A DNA stretch of 64,000 nt from Protopterus annectens (lineage: Eukaryota > Chordata > Ceratodontiformes > Protopteridae): NCBI RefSeq assembly GCF_019279795.1, contig NC_056750.1:829513519-829577518 (forward strand). Direction: 5' to 3'. The notes beneath the pieces were generated by a model. The model did no database searches. It was not told where the DNA came from and saw only the letters and a program-made list of their open reading frames with translations. Below are positions 1 through 10,059 of the stretch, one piece after another. The position numbers and the translations under genes were made by a program. The first letter of the stretch is position 1. The number at the start of each line of letters is the position of its first letter.

Positions 1-351
1 CCTGATTACTACTGCTTACAAGTGTTTACTCCCACTTACTACAGCTTAATAGTGCTTACACCTGCACTAATTTAGACAGAAATGTAAAATGGTTCTTGGG
101 CAGGTGGTGGATTTGGACACTTTATGGATTTATCATTCATTACACATTATACCTTTGATTTGTATCCATGATTCATGTGTACATATATTGTATGGGGAAC
201 TTGTGTTTATCTGTGTATTTTACAACATTATTACAATGACATCTCACATCTGCATTTAATGCAGTATTCCAGTTCACAAATATATGTTATTTAGCAGGTT
301 ATGCAACAAAAAATATTGTTCATAAAAGTGATTTGACATGGAAAATGGAAT
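1..351. other. AT-rich DNA, no gene seen
   Basis: No reading frame or known repeat is recognised here. The first 65 bases hold a loose short repetition of the words cttactac and gcttaca about every 20 bases, too degraded to call a tandem array. The rest is unstructured AT-rich sequence leading into a tRNA-like segment. Confidence 0.5.
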
Positions 352-420
352 GTAGTGGAGTGAGACTCGAACCAGGAATGTTTGCTCATAAGGTGAATCC
401 TCTGACCACTACACTATTGC
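352..420 (-). repeat. tRNA-like SINE head or tRNA pseudogene
   Basis: Read on the minus strand this segment contains an A-box match (TAGTGTAGTGG) and a B-box match (GGTTCGAGTC) at tRNA-like spacing, the internal RNA polymerase III promoter of tRNAs and tRNA-derived SINEs. The acceptor stem does not pair, because the 5' side lacks a complement to the CTCCACT on the 3' side, and no anticodon stem is clean. A functional tRNA is therefore unlikely. A decayed tRNA or SINE head is the better reading. No SINE tail or target duplication was identified. Confidence 0.45.
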
Positions 421-591
421 AGTACTGCTTCATTTTCACATATCTTGACATTTATCTTCTTGTGCTATTAAAGCTGCAGTATACGTAGCTAAGCAATGGG
501 CAAACCCGCGCACCTATGGTTACATTTTATCTGTTTGATATACAAAATTAATTTGTTTATATTATTATATTTTAACTATTTCTCTTATAAA

Positions 592-632
592 CTTGGGGGG
601 GGTGTTGCTGGGGGTATGCAACCCCCTATGAG
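592..632. repeat. GC-rich hairpin shared with two other elements
   Basis: A G-run followed by a stem with a GGGGG arm, a short loop and a CCCCC arm. Its layout (tgc, G-run, short loop, C-run) and the neighbouring gagcggt match the GC hairpins at 8551-8574 and 24541-24575, the latter inside a hAT-type MITE. It may mark the core of a third, poorly bounded copy. No terminal inverted repeats were found around it, so element ends are not called. Confidence 0.35.
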
Positions 633-647
633 CGGTCTCACTCATTG

Positions 648-945
648 TTATAGATAAACTGCAGTTCTTGATTGCAGGGGCATGTATATTGTGAGAGCTC
701 TGTTCTCAGATATGCCCCCTGCACTCGTCCATGCTCCGTGTTTGTTTAGGAGCTCAGGCAGCGTGCCTTCATTAATATGCATGGCACGCTGCCATGCTGT
801 TCCTAAATGGTCGCTTCTGTGCAGGACTAAGTTAGTCCTGTATAGAAGATTACTGAATCCGGGGGTCTGTGTCCGTGTTGGTAATGTACAGTGCAATTTT
901 CTGCATACATGTGTCTGCATGGAAGCAAGGGCTTGTTAAAGTCCA
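648..945. repeat. hairpin-rich non-coding repeat (MITE-like)
   Basis: Three successive imperfect stem-loops lie here: about 672-722 (arms CAGGGGCAT / ATGCCCC), 748-808 (arms GGCAGCGTGCC / GGCACGCTGCC, extended outward by TTTAGGA / TCCTAAA) and 825-842 (GGACTAA / TTAGTCC). Overlapping short reading frames on both strands are a by-product of this symmetry. A non-autonomous DNA transposon is likely, but no outer terminal repeat or target duplication was established. Confidence 0.4.
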
Positions 946-1159
946 GAAGTATGGAAAGAAAAGGTAACAACACATCTATACTGGGTGATGTATACACTGT
1001 GATGTCTGAAAGCATTAGGGTGTGTGTCATTTTGGTATAACTTTATATTATTTTTATTTATATTATTTTTATTTATATTATTATAATACTTTTTTACCAC
1101 ATGTTTGCACAGTGTGCCACTTGCTATAAATTATATCCTACACAGGTGAATTCCATCTT

Positions 1160-1205
1160 AATTAGCCAATTCCACATGGTGGACCTACTCAAGAAATGTA
1201 TAAAG
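1160..1205 (+). promoter_or_regulatory. putative transposase promoter (CCAAT + TATA)
   Basis: AGCCAAT at 1164-1170 is followed about 29 bases later by TATAAAG at 1199-1205. The same pair, in the same order and with nearly the same spacing and surrounding bases (ctactcaa before the TATA-like word), occurs upstream of the second Harbinger transposase at 26116-26150. Conservation between two decayed copies supports a promoter role. No transcription evidence is available. Confidence 0.45.
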
Positions 1206-1321
1206 TATGCATAGAGCCTATATTCTGATTTTCCCTCAATAATTCAAGACCATTGGAGTACAGACTTGTAAATTTTAAGATAATGCTAGGGGCTGATGCA
1301 AGTATTCTACATCTGTATATG

Positions 1322-1440
1322 ATGACGTCAATGCTGCTGGTGCTGCTGACAATAGGCCTAGGCCAAGAAAGAGAAGAGTGTTCAGGCCCAGGGTAACCTT
1401 CCAGGAGCTACATTAGCTGGAGATTGTAGAGCAGTACAGG
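1322..1440 (+). pseudogene. Harbinger transposase, N-terminal fragment
   Basis: The frame reads an N-terminal basic segment with RRVFRPR, then a segment ending LEIVEQYR, the usual start of Harbinger/HARBI1-type transposases before the helix-turn-helix region. One in-frame TAG follows FQELH. The frame stops exactly at codon AGG, where the CR1 begins; the next residues (MDRDILHKLTELF) resume at 6108. The true start was not determined and may lie in an upstream exon, since the second copy has a splice-acceptor-like ctacag just before the homologous segment. Confidence 0.65.
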
Positions 1441-1465
1441 TTCATAGGTCCATAGGTTCATACTA
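1441..1465 (-). repeat. CR1 3'-terminal octamer repeat
   Basis: On the minus strand the element ends in about three 8-bp units of the form CTATGAAC / CTATGGAC. CR1 elements end in short tandem octamers used as the 3' recognition end for target-primed reverse transcription. A similar end (ctatgaat) closes the CR1 3' fragment near 40.36 kb. Confidence 0.6.
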
Positions 1466-1557
1466 GGCTATCTGCCCTGGGGCAATTATAAGCCTAGCCC
1501 GATTCTGTATGGCTTACGCCACCCCTTGATTTGAGTGTACTGTGCCCTTTTTAAGGT

Positions 1558-4349
1558 TTAGTTTACTGTGCCTCTGTCTAATAGTGACACGGGAGTAATC
1601 CCTGGGACAAACCTACGATCCCCCATCCACTTATCGAGATTCTTCTTGAAGAGATTCAGTGAGGTGCTCTGCCTCACATGAACTGGAATTCTATTCCAGA
1701 GTGAAGGGAGCCTCTGGGTTATGAACCTGTCCCACCAGCAAGTTCTATTTATTTCTGTGCTGAGGTTCAAGTCCCTCGAGCATGTGGCTCTAAGGGATTT
1801 AGATTTACTGAGGTGGAGCATGTCCATTAATTCTGGATTTGACATAGCTCCGTATGTCAGGCATAGATCAGCCTCAAGTAGGCGGTATGCAACTGAGTAG
1901 AGCTGGAGTTTTTAATCGAGCAGCATATGGCATCTGTTTGAGACCCTTGATCCTCTTGGTGAGATACTTTTGGGGTCTTTCTAATTGCTGCAGGTGTCGG
2001 GTAAGGTACATCCCAAAAGGGGCATTGTATTCTATGATGGGCCTGATGAGGGATGGATAAAGGGCACGATTACCTCTCTTGATCTAGATGTGAAACCCTT
2101 CGTGATGAGGTGGGCTATGTAGAAGGTCTTTCTAACCACTTTGGCAATGTGGTTTTCAAAGGAGAGATTGCTATCAACTTGGGTCCCCAGGTCCCTAATA
2201 ACTTTCTCTGTACTTAATGGGTTTCCGCCTATGTGGTAATTTGTGGGCACATTGTTTTTGCCAAAGGGTATGACTATACATTTTTGGCATTTAGCTTTAA
2301 ACCATGGCACTGGCACCAGTTATCTGTCTCTGTGAGACCTTTTGAAGGATGTTTGTGTCAGCTGGAGAGTTGATTATGGCCCAGTTTGCAGTCGTCTGCG
2401 AACTTGGTGAGCCATAGTCCTCCCACGTTTGCCTGTACCTCGGAAAAGTATATACCGAACAAGAGTAGTCCCAGGACAGAACCCTGTGGGATGCCACTTG
2501 TGACCGGTTTTGAGTCTGACATGGCTCCAGCAACTCTCACTCTGTGGGTTCTGTCTTTGAGCCAGTTTGCGACCCATCTTGTGACATAGGGGTTTATATT
2601 TAAGCTGGATAGCTTATCTATGATGCCCGAGTGGGGTATTGTGTCAAATGCCTTTGCAAGGTCCAGATAGGCTGTGTGGACTACCTTCCCTTCATCTATG
2701 GCTTTGGTGACTGTTTCAAAGAAGTCAACCAGGTTCAAAAGGCAGGATCTGCCCTTGACAAAGCCGAACTGGGTAGGATCTAGTGTCTGTAGGTCCCCAA
2801 TGTCTTTGTTTATGAGCTCCATGATGATCCTCTCCATAGCCTTGCAGACTAAGCTAGTCAGGCTTATGGGGCAATAGTTTCCAGGGTCCGTAGAGGCTCC
2901 ACCTTTGTGGAGTGGGACCACTGTTGCTGTACGCCATTCTGTGGGCACATATCCTGTAGTGAGGCTGAGATTGTATAGCTGTTTTATTTGAGGGATTAGT
3001 TCCTCTTGTAGTTCATGTAGGACGCAACCTGGGACACCATCTGGTCCCATGGAAGCAGTGTTTTTTGCTTTGGAGAGGGCATCCTTCACCTGAGCATCTG
3101 AGATGTTTGGGAGGCAGCCCTCTGCCAGGATAGATACTTGCTCTTTTGGGGGGGAGGGGGTGGAGAAATTTGCACTGAACCTGTCTGCCAGGATATTGGC
3201 GATGTCTGTGGGTTCAGTGTATTTTTTGTCATTTAGAATCAACTCAGAACAAGTCTGGGAGTTGCATCACAGGTTTCTAACATAACTGAAAAAAGCCTTA
3301 TGATTGTCTTTGGTGTCCTGTGCAATTTTTCTCTCAAAGCTGGCCTTGGAGGATTTTATGAGGGATCGTAATTTTTTGCTAGTACTGATCAGAGATGCCT
3401 TCCCTATTAGGGATTTTGCTCTATCATGTAGTAGCTTCCTCCTTCTGTTGTACAGTTTATTTATGGCAGGGGTCCACCAGACTGGACGCCTGCCTTTGGA
3501 TGACTGGGTCTTGGTTTTGTTTGGGATAGCATGATCCATGCATTCCTGGAGATGTCCGTAGAATGCATTTATGTAGGATTCTGCAGTTTGGGCTGTAGTT
3601 TCCACTGGCCCTGGGGCCTTGAAGGATTCCACTTCGGTTTTGAGAAGTGAGAAGTTCGCTTTTGAGAAGTTTTTCACTGTGGTTTTCTGGGCTGGGGGTG
3701 GGGTTGGGATGTGGACATCCAGTGAAATTGATTTATGGTCTGATCTTACCAATGAGGGATATACTTCTGGTGTGGAGCATAGAGTCCCCATGTTGGTAAT
3801 GATCAGGTCTAGTATGTTGTCCCCTCTTGTGGGAGTGGTGACAAGTTGTTCCATAGCATTTGAGTTTATAATTTCCAGGAATCTTTGGGCTAAGGTGCTG
3901 GGGCTTGAGTAGTGCTCCCAGTCAATGTTTGGGTAGTTGAAGTCGTCCAATATAATGGTGTTCTGAGAGATCTTCATGCTCTCCAATGTTTTCAGGAAGG
4001 CCAAATGGGATTCCTGACTTTGAGAGGGTGGTCTGTAGGATGCTATAAACTGAAAAGCAGTCTTCCCCACTGTTAGTTGCACATGGATGGTCTCCGATAC
4101 TTCGTGCAATGCCACTAACCTGGAGGTGTGGATATCCTTGATAAATATGGAAACTCCCCCTCCTTTTGTGGTTCGGTCCGGGTTTTGGGGCTGAAAAACA
4201 TGATACGAGGTATAGCCTGGTAGTGCTGGGGTGCTCTCTGGAGCCTTGAACCAAGTTTCTGTCACTGCACAGATATCGATGTTCTCCATACTGAGGAGAG
4301 CTTCGAGTACGTGCATCTTGAGGTTAAGACTTCTGGCGTTTAGCAGCAT
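1558..4349 (-). pseudogene. CR1 ORF2: AP endonuclease + reverse transcriptase
   Basis: The polyprotein is read in consecutive pieces. 4349-3267 is the AP-like endonuclease (LLNARSLNLK start, AVTETWF with the catalytic Glu, ILDDFNYPNIDW where the usual GDFN is DDFN, and SDHKSI near the end). 3242-2358 is the reverse transcriptase (AKAFDTIPH, GIPQGSVLG, KFADDCKLG with the catalytic Asp pair). 2316-2032 and 1845-1558 are the thumb and C-terminal region (FKKNLDKWMGD). A TGA separates endonuclease and RT, and frameshifts follow the FADD box. ORF2 overlaps the end of ORF1 by about 26 bases. It would nick target DNA and copy the CR1 RNA in place; this copy is not intact. Confidence 0.85.
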
Positions 4350-5352
4350 TACCCTTAGTTTCTTGTTCCTTGTGCTGTCTATGGAGTTGGTTTGACTTTT
4401 GAGCCTTGCCTAAAAAAGGCACTATGGGGGTGGCAAGAGCCTTTGCCAATATCTGAAAGCCCAGTGGTGACAGGTGCAAGCCGTCCCTAGTGAAGCAACG
4501 TGGCTTGTCGAGCATGTCATCCCAGGCTGACAAACACTGGATCCCCTTTGAATGGCACCAAAATTTTAGCCAATTGTTAAAATCGATCATTTTGTCTTTG
4601 TACTGTGGCATCATTCTAGGTGAGGGTAAGATGCTGCTCAAGGTCAGGGTCATGCCAGCCTGGGCTACATGATCAGAGAGCTCCTCTATGTCTCTTTTCA
4701 TGTAGTCCAGGGAGGTACGTCTCAGGTCATTCACACCAGCATGTACAATGACTGGGTCATATTTGTATTTGCTTTGGAGTGACCTGAGTGCTTGCATTAT
4801 GTGTTGGATCCTAGCACCTGACAGGCAGCTCACCATGATCTTCGCTTTATTCAGCCTGGTGAGCGGGACGTCAGTGTGTCTGACAATAGAGTCACCTATA
4901 ACAAGAGTATCAGGTGTGTTATTCAACCTTAAGGGCTGTGGCTGCTTGGCACACTGACTTTGTGGATTATGTGTTGTGTGTGTTTTGTTTTGAGGTAGCG
5001 TTTGCTTGGATGTCTGGTTTGGAGGTCTTTGTTGCTTAGGTAGATTTTTATTTAGAGCCTCCGAGTATGTTTTTGTGTATTTATGTGTTTGGTTCGCTGA
5101 TGTGGTGGGACTATGTGATACTGGAATTGTGTTATGTGAGGTTACCTTCTCCTCCTGACTGGTTACACCAGTTTTGAGATGAGAGAGCTCAGCATCCAGT
5201 TTGGCTAAATAGTTGCATCTCTCACATATATTTGAACCTGTTTGGAGGAGGAGAGGGTTGTCCGTGTACATGAGACAGTTGTAACATTGCCTCAAAATTC
5301 CCAGATTCACCAGCTGGACTGGAGAGGAAACCATTGACTGACCTTTGGACAT
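4324..5352 (-). CDS. CR1 ORF1 protein: zinc motif + SGNH esterase
   Basis: An open frame of 342 residues. Residues 23-46 hold C-x2-C...C-x2-C, a zinc-binding-like motif followed by a short coiled-coil-like stretch. Residues about 70-140 are polar and low in complexity. The C-terminal half (about 150-320) is an SGNH/GDSL-type esterase with VIGDSIVRH (nucleophile Ser), HAGVNDLRR (Asn block) and DGLHLSPLG (Asp/His pair). CR1-clade ORF1 proteins carry this esterase; its role in retrotransposition, possibly lipid or membrane interaction, is not settled. The start ATG at 5352 is the first in frame. The lack of any stop is notable beside the damaged ORF2. Confidence 0.85.
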   Translation of the reverse strand: MSKGQSMVSSPVQLVNLGILRQCYNCLMYTDNPLLLQTGSNICERCNYLAKLDAELSHLKTGVTSQEEKVTSHNTIPVSHSPTTSANQTHKYTKTYSEALNKNLPKQQRPPNQTSKQTLPQNKTHTTHNPQSQCAKQPQPLRLNNTPDTLVIGDSIVRHTDVPLTRLNKAKIMVSCLSGARIQHIMQALRSLQSKYKYDPVIVHAGVNDLRRTSLDYMKRDIEELSDHVAQAGMTLTLSSILPSPRMMPQYKDKMIDFNNWLKFWCHSKGIQCLSAWDDMLDKPRCFTRDGLHLSPLGFQILAKALATPIVPFLGKAQKSNQLHRQHKEQETKGNAAKRQKS

Positions 5353-6107
5353 GCTAGAGTAACAGGGAAACTGAATTTAAGACGGACCAATAGAGGACAG
5401 GGTAATCGTAGAGAGTATAAGAGTAAGTAGTGCTTATGGTTTAATAGTGTTAACTTGTAGGATTACTTAATTGGACCAGTGAAGGGCCTTAGAATGAGAA
5501 TATGGTGTTTAAATTGAGAGATAGAGCAGTTCTAAGGGAAAAAGTGAAGAGCAGACTTTGTGGAGCCAGGAATAGTTTAAACCCAATTAGGCGGCGCTGC
5601 CCGCTGTTGCGCTATGCTCAAAAATGTGCAAAACCACGCAAAATAGGGTTTTAAGAGAGGAAGATGAAGGAGTTTTGGAATTGACCCAAAATGGCCAATA
5701 CAACTACAGTTTCAAGTCAGTAACCACTCCCACAGGGGCAGGCAGGCTGCTCAATGTTTTTCACTGCCACTGATCAACAGAGAGACTTTCCTTTAGCCCA
5801 AGCAAAAAAATGGCCTCACAGAAACTTACAAACAGTTCAAGAACAGCAAGCCTGTAACTGAACTTTTTTAAATCTCAGAAAAGTGGGAAAAAGCAAGATT
5901 TTTTTTGTTTTTGTTTTTTCAGAGATAGCAGAGGTTAACAAGTATCAACAAGTTATAACAGTGCAGTAAATGACCCCACACAAGAGTGCTAGGCCAAAGA
6001 CAGATAAAATGCAAGTTTTGAGAAAAAAACAATTTTAAAAATAAGTGCAAACAGGAAATTCAGTAAACAGCTCTAGGTTGTGCTCTAAATACAGTTACTA
6101 ATGCAGG
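5353..6107 (-). other. CR1 5' UTR / promoter region
   Basis: This is non-coding sequence between the ORF1 start and the point where the Harbinger transposase frame resumes. By position it is the 5' UTR and internal promoter region of the CR1. It is richer in G and C near 5590-5760, with A-rich patches beyond. No specific promoter elements are recognised. Confidence 0.55.
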
Positions 6108-7091
6108 ATGGACAGGGACATATTACACAAACTCACTGAGCTCTTCTGCCCTCAACTCAGAGCCAGAGCTAACAGAGGGGAACTCATCCCACTGGGAACT
6201 AAGGTATGTGTAGCCTTTAGGATATTAGCTACAGGTACTTTTCAAAGACCAAATGGGGACATGATGGGGTGTCACAGGCATCAGCATCCAGGATACTTCA
6301 CCAGTTCCTGGATGCTATGCTCCTACATGCCAGTGAGCACATATCATTTCCCCTTTACCCTGTGGAGAGGGCCAGCAATATGCAATGGCTCTACCATGTA
6401 GCATGCTACCCTGAAGTACTGGGCATCATAGATTGCACTCATGTACACATCAAGCCACCAGCTGGTGAGCAGAATAGGATCTACTTTAACTCCATCAACT
6501 GCCAGGTTGTGTGCAATGGCCAGGGGATTATCTTAAATGTGTGTGCTGACAACCCTGGCAGTTATCACTACTCCCATATCTGGCACACATCACAGCTGTA
6601 CTGGATGTTTGCTAAGGGGCATCCCACAGGGACATTTACTGGGGGATGCCGGCTCTATGCCCTGGAATCGTGGATGATGACACGCATCAGAAATGCACAC
6701 ACACCCAGGAAGAATAACATAATGAGGCACACTCACAAGCTAGGAACATCACAGAGCATGTGTTTGGGCTTCTGAAGCCACAGTACCAGTGCCTAGATAT
6801 ATCTGTTGGAGACTTGCAGTATATTCCACGCACATGTACATACATATTCACAGTATGTGCTATGCTCTACAATTTGATCCTGCCAAAACAGCTGCAGTGG
6901 GATCAGCAAGGGAATTGGCACACATCCTCCCACCAATGCCTGGGTCACCACAGTCACAGTCACAGGAAGACTTGGAGGAAGAACCCCCAGCTGCTTTTAT
7001 AGTCAGAAGTAGGCGTGCTCAGTATACCATTGCTTTGGCTAAGAGACAACGCATAGCACAGTCACTGACCACTTATGGACCTAGAGACTAA
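6108..7091 (+). pseudogene. Harbinger (HARBI1-like) transposase, main fragment
   Basis: The frames at 6108-6268, 6269-6770, 6760-6790 and 6789-7091 join through three frameshifts. The helix-turn-helix region (FRILATGTFQR, then SQASASRILHQFLDAML) is followed by the DDE nuclease: first Asp in GIIDCTHVHIKPP and third acidic residue in TEHVFGLLKPQYQCL. The second catalytic Asp is missing (PGSYHYSHIW, where HDS is usual). The C-terminus is acidic and then basic (EEEPPAAF, SRRAQYTIALAKRQR) and ends at 7091. The ATG at 6108 is not the start: the frame continues from 1440 across the CR1 insertion. Transposase would cut and paste the element; this one is inactive. Confidence 0.85.
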
Positions 7092-8282
7092 TACCTTTCT
7101 CCTATTCACATACATACATACATACATTGAAAATGATGCCAGGCAACTCACATGATCTTTGCCTATCCATGTACTGGCTGTGTACTGCTTAGATCAGACA
7201 GAGTTAGCCCTGCAATACAGTTGTGTCAACTACTGCATTTGCAAGGTAGGTCTTTAACCTACATTGTAGTCTTGCAGAGTATTATTATATATCCTTTGCA
7301 TCTATAAACTTGGTACAGTATGCAAGTAAACAGTGGTGTATGTGTAGAGAAATTAAAGTAATATGTGACTACTTACACTATGTTACTATCATGTGTCCAT
7401 TTGTAATTAGTAGGCCTCATGCATGAAATGGTCATACAGTCCTACTGCAGTGGATTACTGGTACGTCATTCACACTGCAGTGTCTGACTTCAGACTTTCC
7501 TGCATCTTAACTGTAGATGTGGTCTGTTTCCCCACTCCCCCAAAACAGGGGTATCTCCTTGTAACTGCTATAACAATAACTCATTTATACTACCCCTAAA
7601 TCCACGGTATATGGGTGTTTGTCACAGTTATTATCACCACATTTCCAGTAGAATACTATAGATTTGATCATACATTGTAGGTGTTAGGTAACTCATGTAT
7701 AGCTGAGTACATTGTCATGCAGGTGGTGGTGTGATGAATGACCCATGCTCTGGCAAGCTGCTTCTGTGGCCAAAATGACTAAGGCAGCCATCCTGTCTGA
7801 TGAAGTTATAATGCTGATGAGAGTTCAAATCCTGATATAAGTACAGGTTTTGGATGTGTACTAGCAAAAGGTTGTTTTTCGCAAACTGTGCTTCCATGTC
7901 CCATACTGTTATCAACTTTGCCTTGTCTTAATTCCACATTTTCATGATGCCCACATGTTTAAAAAAAATGTAATAAGGCTTAGCCAGTTTGCATGGAGTG
8001 CAACAGTACAGACACAGTGAAAGGGGAAATAGGATGCCCACCACAGACACCAGATACATTCAATTATTGCCGTTAGTAATCTGGAAATTCAGGCCTGGAG
8101 TACAGACAGGAGTGGGCTGTACTAACAGGTATATATTACATAATACTAAGACTCATATTTGAACAATGTGCCTCACATTTGCACACTGCTTACCTATGCA
8201 CAAACAGTAGAAAAAAAGGCAAAGGCATATGAGTGTACATTTAGTTAACCATAGCACCAATCCAATGCTTCTCACACTATAG
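7092..8282. other. non-coding, no feature seen
   Basis: Sequence 3' of the Harbinger transposase, probably partly the transposon's own 3' region. It has a short (CATA)n run near 7109-7127 and no convincing coding frame, tRNA or inverted repeat. The transposon's right terminal repeat should lie here if preserved but was not recognised. Confidence 0.4.

Positions 8283-8283
<1 letters not shown>

Positions 8284-8352
<69 letters not shown>
8284..8352. repeat. (CT)n(TA)n microsatellite
   Basis: A run of CT dinucleotides (8284-8304) passes directly into an AT/TA run (8305-8352). It abuts the left end of the GC-hairpin element at 8353. Confidence 0.9.
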
Positions 8353-8354
<2 letters not shown>

Positions 8355-8709
8355 GATCCATACAGGTCCCCGACGGCACTTTGTGCCGAAGCAGAAATCA
8401 CCAAACATACTTAACCAAAAGTACTGTTCACTGCAGCCGCACTTTCGGATAAGTATGTTCATTGTGCTGGTCGCACTACAGTGTGCATAAGGGAAAATTC
8501 CCTTTCCCCCACTGTAGTGTAACCTCAGAGTGAGTACGGGGTGTGTGGGGGGTGCAGGGGGGGCTTGCCCCCCTGTATAAAAGAAGATTTATTGTTTTTT
8601 TTTCAAAGGCACTTTAATGAAAGTGCTTTTCCGGTAGAAGCTCTTTCGTTAAAGTGCCTTTGGTTATTGTGGATTCGGACTATTAAACTTTCATTCAATA
8701 GTCCTAGAT

Positions 8710-8711
<2 letters not shown>
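8353..8711. mobile_element. GC-hairpin MITE-like element inside an AT run
   Basis: A 359-bp block lies between two AT/TA microsatellites. It starts gggatc and ends gatcc, a short inverted match that is too short to define terminal repeats. Inside are a strong GC hairpin (8551-8574) shared with the hAT-type MITE at 24422-24756, and a second stem near 8607-8663 (AAAGGCACTTTA / TAAAGTGCCTTT). The flanking AT runs could hide an 8-bp target duplication. It is likely a non-autonomous DNA transposon inserted in or flanked by (AT)n. Confidence 0.5.
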
Positions 8712-8792
<81 letters not shown>

Positions 8793-8809
8793 TGTGTGTG
8801 TGTGTGTGT
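8712..8809. repeat. (AT)n(TG)n microsatellite
   Basis: An AT run (about 8712-8752) is followed by a TG run with one interruption (8753-8809). Short frames across it encode only dipeptide repeats and are not genes. Confidence 0.95.
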
Positions 8810-8821
8810 CTCCATAGTGCC

Positions 8822-9345
8822 CTACATACCTCTCAAGCTGTTACAGCAGGTAATCAGGACAAAGCCACAAATAATGAGGGGACAAAGGCCCAGAAATAGG
8901 AACACTTTTTAAATATTGAAGTTTTAAATGTAGAAAGGTGATAGATTAACAAGTGTTGCATTAGCATGAATTTTCTGAAGGATATAACGTGAAATTCAGA
9001 TGTCTGACAATATTTTCTGATGTCGTTTTTCAACATACCACTCAAGTACAGATTTCCATAGAATGTGCAGATTTTTGCATTATATTTTTGGTCCATTTTT
9101 CATAAAATTGTGGTTTTCTGGCAAATCATTAAAGACCGAAGTTAGAAAATAATGAGATATTTTTGAGTTTCAGACTTCATACCCTTCAGAAAATTCATGT
9201 GAATGCAAAACCTGCTATTCTATTTACTTTCTAAGTGTGTAAGAGCAATATTTAAAAAGTGTCCCTATTTTTGGGCCTTTGACCCACTTTTATTTATGGC
9301 TTTGTCCAGATTTCTTGTTCTAAGAGGTTGATAGGTATGTTTCTT
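8822..9345. mobile_element. foldback element with long inverted arms
   Basis: The sequence from 8822 (acatacctctcaa) to about 9003 reappears inverted from about 9160 to 9345 (ending ttgataggtatgt). Shared words include gacaaagcca, caaaggccc, ctttttaaatatt and gaattttctgaagg. This gives arms of about 180 bases around a loop of about 155 bases. Copies or fragments of the same element occur at 23615-24260 and 39060-39165. No coding capacity is seen. The class is unknown; long imperfect arms fit a foldback or MITE-type DNA element. Confidence 0.6.
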
Positions 9346-9861
9346 GATGATTTGACATTGATTTACCAGAAACCTATAACTGTGTGTGAAACAGACTAAA
9401 AACATGAGTCAAACATCTGGACATTAGATGAAAATGTGGACAAATGAGAGGTATTGTGGCCTATCATTCTCAGACACCATGTCTCCCATAAGGCTACATG
9501 TGAGAACACTGAAAATTCAGGGCACAATATAAGTGTATGTACATATATTGACAAGTCATTCCTTTGTTTCCCCACCAGCAACACCACCAACAAGCACAAC
9601 AACCCTGGGTCACCTTGTGTTTTCCACACATATATCAACCACTGTACAAGTTGTAATATATGATGTTGTGTTCTCCCTCATGTACAGGGCCAATAGATGG
9701 TGCTCACAGGCTTGCTCATCCAAATGCAAACAGACAGGCTCAATAAGGGTATTGTTATCACACAACTAGGCTACTAAACAGTATTCATCTGCTAGGCTAC
9801 TAGCCTCAGATGACACTATGTAGCAATGTGACTATGCAGACCTCCCAAGCTGTTGTTGAAC
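9346..9861. other. non-coding, shared repeat flank
   Basis: The words gagtcaaacatctggacatt near 9405 recur near 24172, so the repeat family of the foldback element may extend rightward to about 9430. The remainder, to 9861, has only short overlapping frames with no recognised homology. Confidence 0.35.
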
Positions 9862-10006
9862 ACATGGCTTGGTTATGTCATCTAATATAAGTTCACCTGC
9901 AGTTCTACATAATTCAGACTTGAGCTGTGGTACACACATTAAGTACTCTGATTTGTAGTATGCAAACTTAAATACATAGGCATTCTATCCTCACTGCAGT
10001 CAACCT

Positions 10007-10059
<53 letters not shown>

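Larger units (their letters stand above)
1441..6107 (-). mobile_element. full-length CR1-type LINE (copy 1)
   Basis: A minus-strand non-LTR retrotransposon of about 4.67 kb with 5' UTR (5353-6107), ORF1 with an esterase domain (4324-5352), ORF2 with endonuclease and reverse transcriptase (1558-4349), and a 3' end made of octamers of the form CTATGRAC. Esterase-type ORF1 and octameric 3' repeats are hallmarks of the CR1 clade. It interrupts a Harbinger transposase, with cagg present at both junctions as a possible 4-bp duplication. ORF1 is open, while ORF2 has a few stops or frameshifts, indicating moderate age. It is probably full length, which is uncommon since most CR1 copies are 5'-truncated. 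Confidence 0.85.
1150..7091 (+). mobile_element. Harbinger transposon copy 1, split by a CR1
   Basis: A PIF/Harbinger-type transposase is found in two pieces (1322-1440 and 6108-7091) that rejoin at the codon level once the intervening CR1 (1441-6107) is removed. Upstream sequence (a CCAAT box and a TATA-like box at 1164-1205) is shared with the second Harbinger copy near 26.1 kb. The companion Myb-like gene expected on the minus strand to the left was not found within the window. Terminal inverted repeats and the 3-bp target duplication were not identified, so the outer limits are approximate. Confidence 0.7.

Noticed and set aside
352-420. Functional tRNA gene
   Set aside because: A and B boxes are present but acceptor and anticodon stems do not pair.
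2374-3912. Plus-strand and alternate-frame openings opposite CR1 ORF2
   Set aside because: Shadows of the minus-strand ORF2, which carries the endonuclease and RT motifs.
6108-6110. ATG at 6108 as the transposase start
   Set aside because: The frame continues upstream in register to 1322-1440 once the CR1 is removed, and the N-terminal RRVFRPR segment lies there.
8541-8912. 123-codon plus-strand frame and its minus-strand partner
   Set aside because: Most of it is dinucleotide repeat (IYIYIY, CVCVCV), not a protein.
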